Below, piece after piece: positions 5,574 to 6,030 of a stretch of 6,030 bases of DNA. The notes under the pieces were generated by a model. The model had not been told where the DNA came from. It was given only the letters and a program-made list of their open reading frames with translations, and made no database searches. Position 1 is the first letter of the stretch; every line of letters begins with the position of its first letter. The position numbers were made by a program, and so were the translations under genes. Source of the DNA: Nitrospirota bacterium (GTDB taxonomy: Bacteria > Nitrospirota > CAKKRA01 > 9FT-COMBO-42-15); the NCBI GenBank assembly GCA_023248415.1, contig JAHFEP010000182.1:1-6030 (forward strand), in the 5' to 3' direction.

Positions 5574-6030
5574 ATGAGAAAAATTACAATCAGCCCGCGC
5601 GGATTAATTCAGAAAAGACCCTTCGGAAGATTTTCAAAGTTAATACTCATATTAGGTTTTGCCGCAGCCTTGTTCTTGCCATTGCTGCCATTAACATTTA
5701 AGGGTTCGCTTTTGCTTAATGATAAGCCTGAATTTTGTGTATCCTGTCATACAATGAGAAAGGAATATAATAACTGGTCACATTCTGCCCACAGAAACTG
5801 GGCTGCATGCAGCGACTGCCATGTCCCCCAGCAGACAGTAGTTACAAAGCTCGCAGGCAAATTAAGGGATGGCCTTAATCATGGTTATGCGTATGCCTTT
5901 AATAAAATCCCTGACCCTATTAGAATCAAGAGGCATGGCTCTGAGACAGTGATGCAGAACTGTATCAGATGCCACAATCAGTTAGTATCAAAAATAAACA
6001 AAGGCGACAGAAAGTGCTGGGAGTGTCATA
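5574..6030 (+). CDS. nrfH: NrfH-type tetrahaem cytochrome c, nitrite reductase small subunit (3' partial)
   Basis: A membrane-anchored quinol dehydrogenase of the NapC/NirT/NrfH family that passes electrons from menaquinol to a periplasmic reductase, for NrfH the ammonia-forming nitrite reductase NrfA. The 152 visible residues show a basic N-terminus, one membrane helix (about 23-42) and four haem motifs: CVSCH (55-59), CSDCH (79-83), CIRCH (130-134) and CWECH (148-152). The first extends to CxxCHxM, with Met61 the likely axial ligand. The spacing of 24 residues between the first two haem sites and the four-haem count fit NrfH better than NapC, whose interval is longer from memory of the family. 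NrfH is usually about 150-170 residues, so only a short C-terminal tail should be missing, and nrfA is expected next. ATG 5574 is the only ATG before the membrane helix. The frame is open upstream to 5538, but the TTG codons there lie in or before the promoter. No Shine-Dalgarno is visible. Confidence 0.85.
   Translation, partial: MRKITISPRGLIQKRPFGRFSKLILILGFAAALFLPLLPLTFKGSLLLNDKPEFCVSCHTMRKEYNNWSHSAHRNWAACSDCHVPQQTVVTKLAGKLRDGLNHGYAYAFNKIPDPIRIKRHGSETVMQNCIRCHNQLVSKINKGDRKCWECH

Overview
The window reads as a compact, AT-rich bacterial chromosome segment with all genes on the + strand. A secretin of the type IV pilus PilQ type followed by shikimate-pathway genes, then a sigma-54 activator and a multihaem NrfH-type cytochrome, fits an anaerobic or facultative Gram-negative bacterium. 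Deltaproteobacteria-like or Nitrospirota-like lineages are the best guess. This is inference from gene content; no rRNA or other taxonomic marker is present.

Layout. Positions 2-919 hold the C-terminal part of a PilQ-type secretin, cut by the left edge. Positions 920-1002 hold a rho-independent terminator (960-990) interleaved with a sigma-70 type promoter (934-962). Positions 1003-3765 hold a tight aroC-aroK-aroB cluster with 1-bp and 14-bp overlaps and start codons ATG, GTG and TTG. Positions 3807-5369 hold a GAF/AAA+/Fis sigma-54 activator that looks most like NifA. Positions 5370-5573 are a 204-bp regulatory gap. A four-haem NrfH-type membrane cytochrome starts at 5574 and is cut by the right edge within or just after its fourth haem motif.

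How the parts work together. AroB makes 3-dehydroquinate, AroK phosphorylates shikimate and AroC makes chorismate, so three of the seven steps to chorismate sit in one transcription unit beside the pilus locus. The right part looks like a self-contained regulatory module. The NifA-like activator is followed by a gap holding a TGT-N10-ACA element (the NifA upstream activator sequence pattern), a candidate IHF-like bend site and a consensus -24/-12 sigma-54 promoter, in that order, all pointing at nrfH. The suggestion is that a NifA-type activator drives a nitrite-ammonification (nrfHA) operon rather than nitrogenase genes. The promoter position also predicts an nrfH mRNA with almost no leader. 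These regulatory points are predictions from sequence patterns; the gene identities themselves are well supported.
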